Source: Pseudoips prasinana
Taxonomy: Eukaryota; Arthropoda; Insecta; Lepidoptera; Nolidae
Assembly (NCBI GenBank): GCA_951640165.1
Contig: OX621252.1
Location: forward strand, 26,619,934 to 26,683,933
Length of the DNA stretch: 64,000 nucleotides
Direction: 5' to 3'
The stretch's first letter is position 1. The number at the start of each line of letters is the position of its first letter. Below the pieces are notes generated by a model. The model did not search any database, was not told the DNA's origin, and saw only the letters and a list, made by a program, of their open reading frames with translations. Both the position numbers and the translations under genes were made by a program. Of this stretch, positions 10,283 through 20,816 are shown one piece after another.

Positions 10283-10725
10283 TATTATATCGGGACATTA
10301 TTTACACACGGCCATCTTGATCCCAAACTAAGCAGAGCTTGTTGTATGGAAACCAGATAACTGATATATTACATATTATTATACTACTTTTTTATTTGTA
10401 AATGCTTATATTATTATTATTAAAGCTGACGTGAGGTTCTAACATAATGAAAGATAGGGACATAACGGGTAACTCAATGTTGCGTCCCGTCTCGCGAGAC
10501 GGGTCGCATTCGCCCTGAAGATGACCTTCTAGAAGAAGACGAAACGGTTGGCCGAATCCAACATAAAATTAATTACGTGAGTTACCCGTTACTATCTTAC
10601 ATACTTATGTATATTGATAAATACACCCAGACTCAGGACAAACAGACATGTTCATGCACACAAATATCTGTCCTGGGTGGGATTCGAACCCACGAGCTGC
10701 GGCGTGAAAAGCAACCACGCCAACG
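10283..10725 (-). mobile_element. tRNA-SINE, minus orientation, interrupted
   Basis: 10283-10362 matches the complement of the SINE 3' tail (gatcccaaactaagcagagc) and 10606-10725 matches the complement of the body and tRNA-like head (gtcctgggtgggattcgaac is a B-box complement). The two parts would be contiguous if about 240 bases in between were removed; that interruption contains the structured element at 10450-10600. Confidence 0.65.
10450..10600. repeat. Structured palindromic element inside SINE
   Basis: Outer arms AACGGGTAACTCA (10464-10476) and TGAGTTACCCGTT (10578-10590) are exact complements and extend outward with aagatag/ctatctt. Inside is a perfect 18-base palindrome CCCGTCTCGCGAGACGGG (10486-10503) and then CTGAAGA ... 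GACGAAACGG, which has the spacing of a hammerhead core (CUGANGA, stem, GAAA). Stem II is imperfect, so a ribozyme is only a possibility. Confidence 0.6.
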
Positions 10726-11099
10726 GGCGCGTCATATGTGTATGTCGTATCATTCGTATAACGGTTGGAATTTCTTTATTTCTCAAAGATTTACAATCAC
10801 TACGAGGAGAAACAAGATACATAATTAATAAATATTACATAATTGAAAAGTTCACACTGCGCATAATATAAAGTAATTTGCTAAACAACGTAACATTAAC
10901 AATTGGTAAATAATGTAGTTGTGTAGGTAGGTAGTATAAATAAAATGATCGTTTTCTATTAGTTTCGAGTTCACTCTATTTCGTTTCTGATGATATACGA
11001 GCGTTGGTCAGCCCTAGCCCTCCAATTACGGTACAGAATTGAACGTAATCCGGACATCGGGGTAGCGCAATGTAGCGTGGACCAACAAAGTGGTTAGGC

Positions 11100-11734
11100 G
11101 GCTTATTCCGTTTATCCACCCTAAAAAAGCCACCCTAAGGAGGATACTCGGAAACGCGTGTCCTTCTATCCACCCTGAACGGGGTGGATAACCGTAATTC
11201 ATATAATATGTTTCTTCCGATTTTTTACCCCAAGTACAGTTGAATCAAATCAATATCTTTTAAGTTTTAATTTAATATTTATTGTTAAGCGAATAACATA
11301 AAATAGTCTTAAAATCTAAATTGTAGGTACATGGTACTATAAGATAGAAAGCCGAAGCGGGGCTGGTGGTTTTTTATAAATTTTGCAATATGTCCAGAAA
11401 ATGACCAACGCTTATTTCATTATTGAGTAGACGTAGTTGCGTATCCTGGATAAATTCGTCCCTTTTAATGTATATTATAGTAAACAAAACTATTTTCAGC
11501 TCAAAGAAGAAGGTAAGTATGTACATCTAAAGTATTTTAATGTTCACGAAGTTTCTTGGACTGGGTTTGTGTATGTTTTTGTGTTAATTACTGTACTTAG
11601 GCAGGTGAGAAAAACGGAAGAAACATATTATATGTATTACGGTTATCCACCCCGTTCAGGGTGGATAGAAGGACACGCGTTTCCGAGTATCCTCCTTAGG
11701 GTGGCTTTTTTAGGGTGGATAAACGGAATAAGCC
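11100..11734. mobile_element. Long-TIR non-autonomous DNA transposon with 8-bp TSD
   Basis: The left arm (11100-11222, starting GGCTTATTCCGTTTATCCAC) is mirrored at 11613-11734; positions sum to about 22834. Exact 8-base direct repeats GGTTAGGC flank the element at 11092-11099 and 11735-11742. The arms contain an internal inverted pair around ATCCACCC/GGGTGGAT. The interior (about 11223-11612) has no transposase-like frame. An 8-bp duplication fits hAT or P-type elements; long arms are unusual for hAT, so the superfamily is left open. Confidence 0.9.
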
Positions 11735-11742
11735 GGTTAGGC

Positions 11743-12907
11743 TCTTATCGTGCGAATTGCGGTTCGAAGCCATTCCTTCTGTGAACAACTGATTTAGGTA
11801 CTGTCCTCATTATTTAAATATTTTTCCGATTAACCTACATATTCTGCTGCGACAACCACCCTGATCCTTTGTTTACAGTCGTATCAACAACATGATAAAA
11901 AAATTTAAAATGATAGCTTAGTAACTTGTTATTTCGTTAAGGGTTTAAAAACGACGTATCATAACACAGACCGCACTGACGGACTAATTCAAATTTAGGT
12001 CTTCTCAGTTGAGTCGCACTGGCTTCTGTGGTAGCATTAAAGCACGCCCGTCGTTATAAACACAAGTTCCGTTATAATAATAATTATGAATTCTTACCTA
12101 AATATAGATAAGTGTAGTAAAATATATGAAAAACTAAAAAAAACAGAGTTAAACCTATAAATAATCTCTTTTGACAATAGCTTTAAATAAACAATCTAAA
12201 TAACTAAATCATTTACTATTATCAATTAAATGCTATTTCTAAATGTTGTCATACAATCCAGGTACCTAAATATCTATGTATACCTAGAAATAATTATACT
12301 TAACTATATTACTACCAACATGTTCTGACTATATACAAGCGCTTTTAAAAGTGTACGTGAACAAAAATCTGTTTTATTTGACACGGGTAACCACAACCCA
12401 CACAAAAAAAAACAAATCAAATTTAATAAGACCGCTTACAATAAAATTAATAGAATAACCTTTACATAATTAAAAGCGATATATCCACAGACAAAATATT
12501 TGACACAATCTCCTCACATTAATGGAAATTTGTTTCAGCTAACAAATTAAATTTCACGTCGAAACATGTTTACTGAGGCTACTCCAACAAAACAACTTTA
12601 TGATAACATCAAAGTTTAATTGTCTGACCGATTTGTATATTCTGTGGTAGGCGTAGCAACTTATTGTAAACAGTGTATCTGAGAGCCGATCCGGGTTACA
12701 AATCACAATGGAATCCCTTGCGTCACAGGACGTTGGTTACTAAATAAGTAATTCAGTAGGTACAGAATACGAATCGCGTGAATTACACTCCGTCTATAAT
12801 CGAATTGCTGGAATATTATATAGGGCATATTCCAAATGGAGAACGGAATTACTTTATGTGGGCGGTGGTTACCTAGTAGTCCTCTGACGATAGTTGGGTA
12901 AAGGATA
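11743..12907. other. Intergenic; one dispersed repeat copy
   Basis: 12243-12375 is repeated at about 45918-46050 (shared: cctaaatatctatgt, acatgttctgactat, tacaagcgctttt), both + strand, so it is an interspersed repeat of unknown class about 130 bases long. Otherwise AT-rich with nothing supportable. Confidence 0.55.
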
Positions 12908-13228
12908 TCTATACATATAATAAAATCGTAGGAAAGTCAAAACTGTACACTGAATATTTCTTTTTAAAGGATACCTGGTGCGTGATCTACAGTCGATATC
13001 GCAGCCAAAAATATAGTTTTTAGAATTTTTGTCTGTATGTCTGTTTGTATGTATGTATGTCCTGGCTAAACTCAAAAAGTACTGCATGCATTTACTTCAA
13101 ATTTTGCATGAATATTACTAAGAGGTCGGGTCAACATATAGGCTACATTTATCAGGCTATAACCTACGGGGGAGGAGCTGTGATAATTTATAAAATTTAA
13201 CGCGGGTAAAACCGCGGGGCACAGCTAG
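12908..13228 (+). mobile_element. Helitron-like non-autonomous element, full length (family A)
   Basis: 321 bases. Starts TCTATACATATAATAAAATC and ends with a hairpin (CGCGG taaaa CCGCG) and then cacagCTAG. It sits exactly between an A (12907) and a T (13229). TC start, CTRR end with a 3' subterminal hairpin, A/T insertion and no target duplication are the established Helitron signature. The copy at 37423-37743 has the same length on the other strand. No Rep/helicase coding. Confidence 0.82.
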
Positions 13229-13349
13229 TACTTAAATAAATATTTGAATTTATTTACATTTAAGATGATCAAAATGTAGACCGGAATTATTTTACTTCAT
13301 ATGGGCCGTGGTTACCTAGAGCCACCTAGAGTTATTGAAGCTGCCCAGT

Positions 13350-13460
13350 ATGAGAAGTGTCCTCTACTGCCGCCACGTGCAAGCAGCAGTTTGTAGCGCA
13401 GTCGCTATTCCGCACTGGCAGGAGTCGGCAATAGGGAAGGACAATCAACACCCTCCCAGG
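13350..13460 (+). CDS. Candidate first coding exon of the NDUFS7-like gene (mitochondrial presequence)
   Basis: Proposed from sequence only. An ATG at 13350 opens 37 codons (beginning MRSVLYCRHVQAAV) up to a donor AGG|GTGTGT at 13461. Phase 0 here joins the phase-0 acceptor of the next exon at 13803, giving ...HPPR followed by GTVEW. The peptide has arginine and histidine, few acids and alanine/valine-rich stretches early on, as in a mitochondrial targeting sequence, and yields a total of 193 residues, a little short of the 210-220 usual for the family. The frame stays open beyond the donor to 13643, which weakens the case. NDUFS7 presequences are poorly conserved, so homology cannot settle it by eye. 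Confidence 0.4.
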
Positions 13461-13802
13461 GTGTGTCCTGAATATCTGCGACGTGGTGCAAAAAGTGGGC
13501 ACCGGATCCACGTTCTCGGGACTTCTCCCATACGGCGCCAAGAGATATCCACGGCTTTACCTTTGGCTTTAGGTTTAGTCGGTGCGAGACCGACATACCC
13601 ACCACAGATTCTTTTTGCGGGTACATTCCACTGGTTCGTATAAAAAGGCCTCCCACATGGCTTATCTATAGATGGTATTAGCCTCAGTCCGAACTGAGAC
13701 CGACGGATTCACGTGCTTAACTTGTTGGTGCTTAACTTGAGCGGAGATGCCAATTGGCTATGACTGCCTTCATTGTTATGACTCTCCGTTTAACCGTTAC
13801 AG

Positions 13803-13930
13803 GGAACAGTGGAATGGGTGGTTGCCCGCGCGGACGACATCCTCAACTGGGGCCGGAAGGGCTCCTTATGGCCTCTAACCTTCGGCCTCGCGTGCTGTGC
13901 CTTGGAAATGATGCATTACGCGGCACCCAG
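13803..13930 (+). CDS. NDUFS7-like (complex I PSST/ND-20) exon with CC ligand pair
   Basis: After the acceptor ccgttacag, the frame reads [20 protein letters not shown] and continues [20 protein letters not shown], then AAP with AG of a split arginine codon at the donor AG|GTAACA. This is the conserved core of the PSST subunit of NADH:ubiquinone oxidoreductase, which holds the terminal iron-sulfur cluster N2 next to the quinone site, on the matrix side of the inner mitochondrial membrane. The tandem cysteines in GLACCA are two of the four N2 ligands. Family members I recall read CCAVEMMHIAAPR; this copy has [13 protein letters not shown] and ADDIL instead of LDDLL. The correct frame differs from the longest open frame over this exon. 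Confidence 0.92.
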
Positions 13931-14900
13931 GTAACAATCATACATTATTCATTGACACCAAAGTTCACACCAGAAACTTTAAAACTGCAATATAATAATA
14001 GATACTCGAAGATTATGATGTATCAATCGAATTTTCCTGCTAAATCTTAACACTACAAACACTATTCATAACAAGTTCTCATAATTACTCGAACAACGCC
14101 CACTTTGAGATTAAATAAAAAAGAACAATTTATATAACTTTCAACTTTGGACATATTACCCGTAGACTGCGGCTTGTAAGAAGTTTTAGGCTGTAAATTG
14201 AATTTGTAGGTCGTAAGTTCAACGATTTATTGTATAATTAAATTACTTTTATGTTACCTTATGTAGCCTTAACAGTTAAACTCAGTGTAATTTAAAAAAA
14301 ATGCTTAGTTATGCCATATAACAGAAGTATTTCGAAAAACATTAAAAGGTTTAGAATATAAACTTTTCCGTGGCAGGCCGGTTTAAAGCCAGAATTTATA
14401 GATCTCCTCCTCTCTGACGTCATCCCCATACATTGCCTCAACGCCCCCGTGTTTTCTCTGAGCCTTCTCTACTGCCTCCCTGAAATCCTTCAGCGATATA
14501 AGGCGTTGACTTACTTTGAGAGCGACTGGTATGAAAATGAGGGTACGACCGAGAACGAACTCCTCCTCTCAGAATACATTCATACCTTGGAGTTCATAGC
14601 ATTATTATATTTAATGCTGTCCTGGGTATAAATGAGTAAAGTCGTCAGACTTCTTCGAGGCGGGGAAAGGAACGCTTGAGTGATACAAATATGTATTGAA
14701 GGCTTCACAGGATACGGTTACCGCTGGCTTGTGGGCCGTAGCCTTTGAAACCTTTTAAATATTGTAAGTGATCGTTAAAACAATAAGCCATACATTCTAT
14801 TATCCATGACTATGTTACCGGTGACAAAAATATTCAAAAATAACAGTAACCTTTTTTCTTAAACTCTTATTTTATGTTCCTAATAGCTGTTCAATTTTCA

Positions 14901-15033
14901 ATGGTACACACGGCTACATATCAAGCTATACTATTCCAATATAAGCTGACCTGTCATTATATGGCAATCCTATACAACGTGAGATCAGCTTATACTGGAA
15001 ATGTATAGCTTAATGTGTAGCCGTGTGTACCAT
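14901..15033. mobile_element. 133-bp foldback MITE
   Basis: Begins ATGGTACACACGGCTACATA and ends with tgtagccgtgtgtaccat; the arms continue inward through AAGCTATAC and TATAAGCTGA with their complements. A half copy is at 9829-9885. No coding capacity; short enough to be wholly palindromic. Confidence 0.85.
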
Positions 15034-15607
15034 CCACATAATTTATCCGATCATCATGTCGAGATAAATGAATTAACACGTCCATATGATATAGTATCAC
15101 ATCGCATCGCTAACCGCGTAATCGATACGGGATCGGTATTCGTCTAGCTCAACACGGACGTGCACCGTCGCGCCCGGTTATTTACTCGCTACCTTGTCTC
15201 GTTGCATCAGTGACAAGTAACATGGTCATTGATAAATGGAGCAGCGGAAAATAGTTTTCTTAACCGTCTTCTGCCACCCTGGAAGCTCAATAGCTACGCC
15301 GCGCGCCGTTCAGAAAGACTATCGCATCCATGATTGGACGACTAAACTCCGCGAATTTTGCCAATGATTCGAAATTTCGAGATGAGCGCCACATACGAGT
15401 AAATTTTTGTTCCTACAATTGTCGACTACCCAAGCAATCTGAACGCCATAAGTACACTTTAAACATTAATATAAGTGGTTGTACATAGTAAGTATAAATG
15501 AAAATACTAAATGTAATATAGCCTCAATAAATAGTTGTATATATATTCACTAACTTTTCTTGTAGCATAGGTAAGAGTTCAGTACTCATTTTGACAATTG
15601 ATATATT

Positions 15608-15647
15608 CATCTAGCTGGACAAATGCGAATCTTTGTCCAGCTAGATG
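15608..15647. repeat. Hairpin with 16-bp perfect stem
   Basis: CATCTAGCTGGACAAA (15608-15623) and its exact complement (15632-15647) are separated by 8 bases; a weaker pairing extends the stem outward through TATC/GATA. It lies in the large intron of the NDUFS7-like gene. Could be a MITE remnant. Confidence 0.75.
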
Positions 15648-16944
15648 TATCAATCAACTGTTAATAGGCAGACGTGGAAGTTTTTATTTTTGACCACGAT
15701 ATAATTATAACTTACGCTATGCCTGTATGACATAAGGATATAACGTGGTCATATGCTTAAACACCATCTCGATTCATAGCTTTCTTGAAAATTGAACCAG
15801 CGAGACATTTTTTGTTAGAAGACGAATCTGTCATTAATAAATAATAATAGTTGCACTCTACCGCCTACAAAAGGTTTCCCAAAAAAACCTTTTACGAAAT
15901 TGTATTTATTTGTCACTCCATTTTCCAAAGCTTACACAAAAGTAACCGAGGTCCTCTTACAAGCAATATTCCTTTGATCAAACCTTTGAGGTGAATGAAC
16001 AAGAACGGTACAATTTATTTAAAAATCACAGTAAATAAATTCACGATATTGTGAACTTTTCTTCGCATTCAATCAAATACGTTGAGGTATCACGATCTTG
16101 AACAATGGCATGTTAGGCTAACGGATTCACGATCCAACCATGAAGGTTGAGAATTAACATTTCCTATCAAATGTCACAACTCAAATTCATTGGAAGACTG
16201 CATCATGACGATTATTGTAACTGAATACCAACGTGTTCACTCGTATTTTTTCTTAGAACTTATACTTTAATTGAAATAGGAACGTCTTTCAAACAAATTT
16301 CTAAGTCTAGAAGTTTCTACAAGGTTCTTTTACAATTATTTATATGGGATAGGTGCTTAAATCAAATCAAATAAATAAATATAAACATGTTAAGACCTGT
16401 TATTAGGGATTTCACCTATTTTCAAATAATTTTTGAACGGAGATATTACGGACAACAAGAGGCGTGATAAAGTAGTCTTCTGTGCTTTATAAAGTACTTT
16501 AATTAGAAGCAAATTAAGCTAAGTGTCTATAACGTGCGACAGACTATCCTAAAATTCAGGTCGTTCTATGTTATACAATCTAATATTATGGACAGGATGA
16601 GCTTTGATTTAACGCTTCATCGGTCATAGCGTGTTCATAATTCGCTGGTTTTAGATCTTATTACAACTCAATAGAGTTCAAAATGAGGTGGTAACTTTTA
16701 TACCTAGTTAATACCTAGTCCCTTATAGAGTACTCTTTTAAGAAGCCGGTTAAGGAACTGAATAAAGAAAAAGCTTTTCAGCTAATAGATATACGTTGCA
16801 GACCGAATTTGGAAGGTTGCCAAATAGGAATATTAAAAACATCCCCAACATACAAAAAGCGGGTTATCATGTTTTTTTTTACGTATCACAACTATTTATT
16901 TTACAAAAACGTGCTCCAAGCTACTAAAAAGAGCGGCCAATCTT

Positions 16945-17115
16945 GACAGTCGTGTTGGTCTATTGCTTAATACCCCTGACTGCTAATCGGTCGGTCAAGA
17001 GTTTGATCCCCACACATGACAAATCTTTTGTGATAAGTATGTTTATCATATTGCCGCACTAGTTACAGACTCTGCCTCGTTTGGGATCAGATGGCAGTGT
17101 GTTAATAGTCCCAAC
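16945..17115 (+). mobile_element. tRNA-SINE (family 2), decayed
   Basis: Head gtgttggtctattgcttaat ... gagtttgatcccc followed by body acatgacaaatcttttgtgataag and tail gtttgggatcagatggcag. Intronic, same strand as the host gene. Confidence 0.7.
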
Positions 17116-17247
17116 ATATTTATTTATTTAATCATTCATTTCAGCGTTTGATACATCCCTCTAACTTAGATATGTAATTCGAAAGCCAGAATATTGCACT
17201 TATTTAGTAGTCAACAGTATTAAAATGTTATAAATATATTTTTTCAG

Positions 17248-17473
17248 ATACGATATGGATCGCTTCGGCATGGTGTTCCGCGGGACTCCTCGACAGACTG
17301 ACGTGATCATTGTAGCGGGTACAGTTACCAACAAGATGGCGCCCATACTCCGGAAGACGTATGACATGATGCCGGATCCCAAATGGGTGGTGTCGATGGG
17401 CAGCTGTGCTAACGGAGGAGGGTATTACCACTATACATACTCTACCGTCCGTGGAGCTGATAGAATTATACCG
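17248..17473 (+). CDS. NDUFS7-like exon with GSCANGG ligand motif
   Basis: Completes arginine and reads [20 protein letters not shown], then through [39 protein letters not shown] and RGADRIIP, ending at donor CCG|GTGAGC, phase 0. The cysteine of GSCANGG is the third N2 ligand. Positions I recall as near-invariant in insects and mammals differ: FRGTPRQ for [20 protein letters not shown] for PALRKVYDQMPEP, and RGADR for RGCDR (that cysteine is not a ligand). The pattern, ligands kept but surface core changed, suggests a functional but fast-evolving paralogue. In Drosophila a diverged testis-biased ND-20 paralogue is known, which is a plausible parallel only. Confidence 0.96.
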
Positions 17474-17679
17474 GTGAGCTTATTAAGACACAGTTTTACT
17501 CTAAGGATTGGGGGTATAAATATATACATACATATGTACATAGACACACGACTGTGTCCCAGAGTTTACTGTCATTATATTCTTCATACATGCTCGCCGG
17601 TTTAGGGTACTTCTGATTTGGCCTTTCTTGAGAATGACTCCGATTTTAGAGAATTTCTACGAGCATTCGTTCGTATAAC

Positions 17680-18528
17680 GTATAAATACACGTATGTACA
17701 GTTGTTGGATCGAATAGGCGATATGGATGAAATTACTACTTGTCGCGAGAGGATCTATGGCGGAACTTGGTGGCATGTATTAGTTCGATCAATTTCTCAA
17801 AACACTACCCGTAATAAATTACGAGTATCCTATTCCCGTTCCCCCTAGCTTATAATTGTGAGAAATAACGCAGGGCACAGACAGTTTGTTATATATATGT
17901 AAATTTAATATTGTTCTTCTTAAAATACAAATCAACATCAAAATACAAATCAACATCAAAATACAAAATCAATATGTAGTGTTAATTTCGCTAATTGTCA
18001 GTTTAATCATGCCGGGATGCAATTCGCACCGCCCTCCCGCCCGCAAAAATGTGCACATGCAAGAAGGACAATATAAAAAAAAAGCAAATTACATGCGCCA
18101 GTACGATACCCAACACGTGTTTCGGTCCTCCACGGACCATTCTCAAGGGCTGCTAACTACTCGACTAAGTGCTCGAAGGAGTCAGTCTCCTTGCCGCTGC
18201 TTATTATTATATTATTAGCTGAATTAAAATTTAATGTTAATTCAGCTAATTGTCAGTTTAATCATGCCGAGATGCAATTTCTTTAACCTAAACCTAGAGA
18301 TGCAATTTGCATCGCCCTCGTAACGCGTCGAGTGCTCGAATGAGATTGAAGTCAGTCTCATTCGAGCACTCGACGAGTTAATAAATTACGGGTAGTGTTT
18401 TGAGCAATTGATCGAACTAATACATGCCACCAAGTTCCGCCATAGATCCTCTCGCGACAAGTAGTAATTTCATCCATATCGCCTATTCGATCCAACAACT
18501 GTACATACGTGTATATATGTATTTATAC
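17680..18528. repeat. Intronic inverted repeat, arms about 140 bp
   Basis: 17680-17815 and 18385-18528 are near-exact reverse complements (shared: tggatcgaataggcgatatg and ggatctatggcggaacttgg), with an 8-base tat-rich insertion in the right arm. The arms enclose the Penelope-derived segments. The arms themselves are not obviously Penelope sequence, so this may be an older element split by the insertion, or a foldback. Confidence 0.85.
17930..18380 (+). mobile_element. Decayed Penelope terminal regions (two pieces)
   Basis: 17985-18195 matches the terminal region at 3925-4110 (cgctaattgtcagtttaatc, aacacgtgtttcggtcctcc) with indels. 18225-18380 repeats the same start and ends in a hairpin: TCGAGTGCTCGAATGAGA and its complement at about 18329-18375. 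Both pieces lack coding sequence. They share orientation with the left arm at 3889-5257. Confidence 0.85.
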
Positions 18529-18611
18529 CGTGGGTATAGAGTAGATGCAGATGAAGTCCAGTAAACTAGATGTTTTAAGAATAGTTACTAATCAATATAA
18601 CAATTCCACAG

Positions 18612-18728
18612 GTGGATATCTACGTGCCAGGGTGTCCACCGACAGCTGAAGCCCTACTCTACGCCATGCTGCAGCTGCAGAGGAAAGTCAAGCGGATGCG
18701 GGTGTGCCAGATTTGGTATCGTAATTAG
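18612..18728 (+). CDS. NDUFS7-like terminal exon with PGCPPT ligand motif
   Basis: 38 codons and a TAG stop: [20 protein letters not shown] then [18 protein letters not shown]. The cysteine of VPGCPPT is the fourth N2 ligand. The C-terminus matches the family's QLQ(K/R)K(I/V)KR...WYR ending, so the gene reaches its native stop. YAML replaces the usual YG(I/V)L. An AATAAA at about 18975 could serve polyadenylation. With the two upstream exons the reading frame is unbroken, so I do not call it a pseudogene. Confidence 0.95.
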   Translation: MDIYVPGCPPTAEALLYAMLQLQRKVKRMRVCQIWYRN

Positions 18729-19009
18729 ACAACCTTTAGTTTAATATTATTCTTTGGATTAAATGATTGTTCTCGTTGAACTGAATTCCTTGTTTCCTAT
18801 TTACATGTGCTGAAGTGTCAAAGAGTCTATATAACACGATTCTACTCTGCTGACTATTTTGACTGTCTTGAAATCACCTTGAAGCCAGGTACCCTCTCCT
18901 CATATGTCACACTTCGCCACTGATGTTAAGATGTATTGCATATCAGGAGTATAAGAAGATCTTCTCGATAAGGAAATAAATATGTATATGATTGATTAAG
19001 ACTAACAAG

Positions 19010-19215
19010 TTATGACGGACGGGGTTACTGACGCTGACAGTTAAGCCAGGGGTCGTGGTTTCGATGTCCACCCAGGACAAATCTTTGTGTGATGAGCACG
19101 ATTATTTGTTCTGTGTCTAGGTGAAATTTATCTATAATATTTATGTATTTAGAAATATATAACTACGTTTTTCAGTTGTCTGGTTGCCAGTACCGGTTCT
19201 TCTCAGTAGATAGTG
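19010..19215 (+). mobile_element. tRNA-SINE (family 2)
   Basis: Body cccaggacaaatctttgtgt, gatgagcacgattatttgtt and tail cagttgtctggttgccagta as in its relatives; the tRNA-like head is degenerate (ggtcgtggtttcgatgtcc). Confidence 0.75.
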
Positions 19216-19993
19216 TATCTTAGTTGAGCCAAGATATTGATTTATTATTGTATATATATATCTCTAGTCTTAATGCGAGTCTCCGATCCGGGGACAATAA
19301 ATAGTAATAAATATTTTCTTTTGACCTTTTCAAGATAAAAACCTTAAGACAGGGTTATCTTAAAGGAGTACACAGCATGAATTATAAAATACACGGCTGT
19401 ATGCAGCATAAATCTTCACAAAGAATTCAATTTCCTTAATGTAAACGACCTGAGACTGCAATGGAATTTAAATAGAACACGGATATCTATTTGCTATTAG
19501 CTTTGAAGGATAGAACCCGGAAAATGCAGGAATTCTCCTTTGATAATCTCTGCATATCCCCCTGGAAAACAGGCGTGAATTCAAGGTAGACAAAAAAGTA
19601 TGAAATTTAAATAGCTTTATATACATAGATACATTAAGAGCACTTGTAAATTGTAAAAACTTTATTTGTATCTACTATTAAAACTATTCATATAAAATTG
19701 CTTATAATAAATTTGAAGATTAAACCTGGGATTAGGTTCGTAAGTTCAATTAAGTACCTACTTATTTTTTACAAGCTTTTCACTGACTTCACTAATTAAA
19801 GCCCCGATTTTACAGAACTTTGGGGGAGGCCCATGTAGAGCAGTGGACATGATTAAAATAATATGTCTGTCTTTGGATCACCGAATAAAAAATTCTACTT
19901 TATCAATTCTGTAGTTTCGAAGCAAATTAGCTGTCAGGCAAAGACGTGAGTGATCCTATATAATATATATAATAATAATATATAATATATATA
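19216..19993. other. Intergenic, no gene seen
   Basis: AT-rich. A scrap of the [12 protein letters not shown] LINE tail lies near 19540-19575 (ctctgcatatccccctggaa). An AT palindrome at about 19960-19993 precedes the SINE. Confidence 0.5.
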
Positions 19994-20228
19994 GGGACAA
20001 TGTCACACAGATCATTCTAGCCCCAAACTAAGCAATGCTTGTGCTATGGGTACCAGGCGACGATTTACATACTTATATAGATTAATAAATACTTAAATAC
20101 ATAGAAAACATCCATGACTCAGAAACAAATATTCGTGCTCATCACACAAATATTTGCACTTACCGGGATTCGAACCCAGGACCACCAGCTTCGTAGGCAG
20201 GAGCACTACCAACTAGACTACGGTGATC
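19994..20228 (-). mobile_element. tRNA-SINE (family 1), full length
   Basis: Complement of the copy at 38549-38784: tail gggacaatgtcacacagatc, B-box complement gggattcgaacccagg, and head ending in ctacggtgatcc. Internal tRNA-like promoter intact by eye. Confidence 0.88.
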
Positions 20229-20633
20229 CTATGCCAAAAACATCCGTTTTTTTTTCATTTTAAGGTACGGAACTCTAAATGAGACGATTTCTCTGACAAG
20301 GATGAGGCCGCCTTTAGTACGTGGTCTTAACCTGCCTATATTAAGTGGTTTTATCTCTTCTATCCTCATCAAACACTGTCGTTATAGTATTTTATTCATG
20401 TATATGACCCGTTCACTTAAACGGGCCGCAGCAGATCCATTATCATTATTTCTTAATTAGTAAATGGTCAAGTTTGTATGGTAATTTGATAGGGCCCGTG
20501 CGTAATTGAATAACTTTGTGTTTATTTTGGGATGAAACCGTAATGGCTTCATTAATTACTTAGCGTTATTATCATAATACACAGTTTGGGCGGGTACCTA
20601 CCTACCTAGACATCTTTGGAATATAAACAAATA

Positions 20634-20816
20634 TGACTAAGATTATAAAGGCGAAAATTTGTGAGTGTGTGAGTGTGTATGTTTGTTACTTCTTCACGTC
20701 TAAACGGCTGAAACGATTTTAATAAAATTTGGTATGAAGTTGGCTGACACCCTGGATTAACACATAGGCTATAATTTTTTAATTTTGACGCGAGCAAAAC
20801 CACGTGGCACAGCTAG
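20634..20816 (+). mobile_element. Helitron-like element (family B)
   Basis: Contains the family-B blocks ttacttcttcacgtctaaac, aaacgattttaataaaattt, acacataggctataa and ends cacagCTAG at 20816 preceded by gcgagcaaaaccacg. Relatives: 31614-31744, 39242-39393 (-), 40051-40189. The 5' end is not defined. Confidence 0.65.

Larger units (their letters stand above)
13931..17247 (+). other. Intron of the NDUFS7-like gene (3.3 kb)
   Basis: Bounded by donor GTAACA and acceptor ttttttcag, phase 2, joining AG to A (arginine). Contains a MITE at 14901-15033, a hairpin at 15608-15647, and a SINE at 16945-17115. A GC-richer stretch without repeats at about 15060-15420 has no long frame; it could be regulatory but nothing proves it. 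Confidence 0.85.
17474..18611 (+). other. Last intron of the NDUFS7-like gene, containing a transposon palindrome
   Basis: Donor GTGAGC, acceptor attccacag, phase 0. Inside: 17580-17630 is a complement-strand piece of the LINE tail seen at 8330-8390; 17680-17815 and 18385-18528 are inverted copies of each other; between them lie two decayed Penelope terminal regions. Confidence 0.9.

Noticed and set aside
13405..13656. 83-codon frame on the complement of the proposed presequence exon
   Set aside because: Overlaps other open frames in GC-rich sequence; no recognisable content.
13754..14050. Open frame of 98 codons over the first clear NDUFS7-like exon
   Set aside because: Wrong frame: the conserved complex I sequence lies in another frame between a good acceptor and donor.
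17255..17605. Single-exon reading of 116 codons starting at MDRFGMVF
   Set aside because: The last part is intron read-through after the GTGAGC donor; the true frame begins upstream and continues at 18612.
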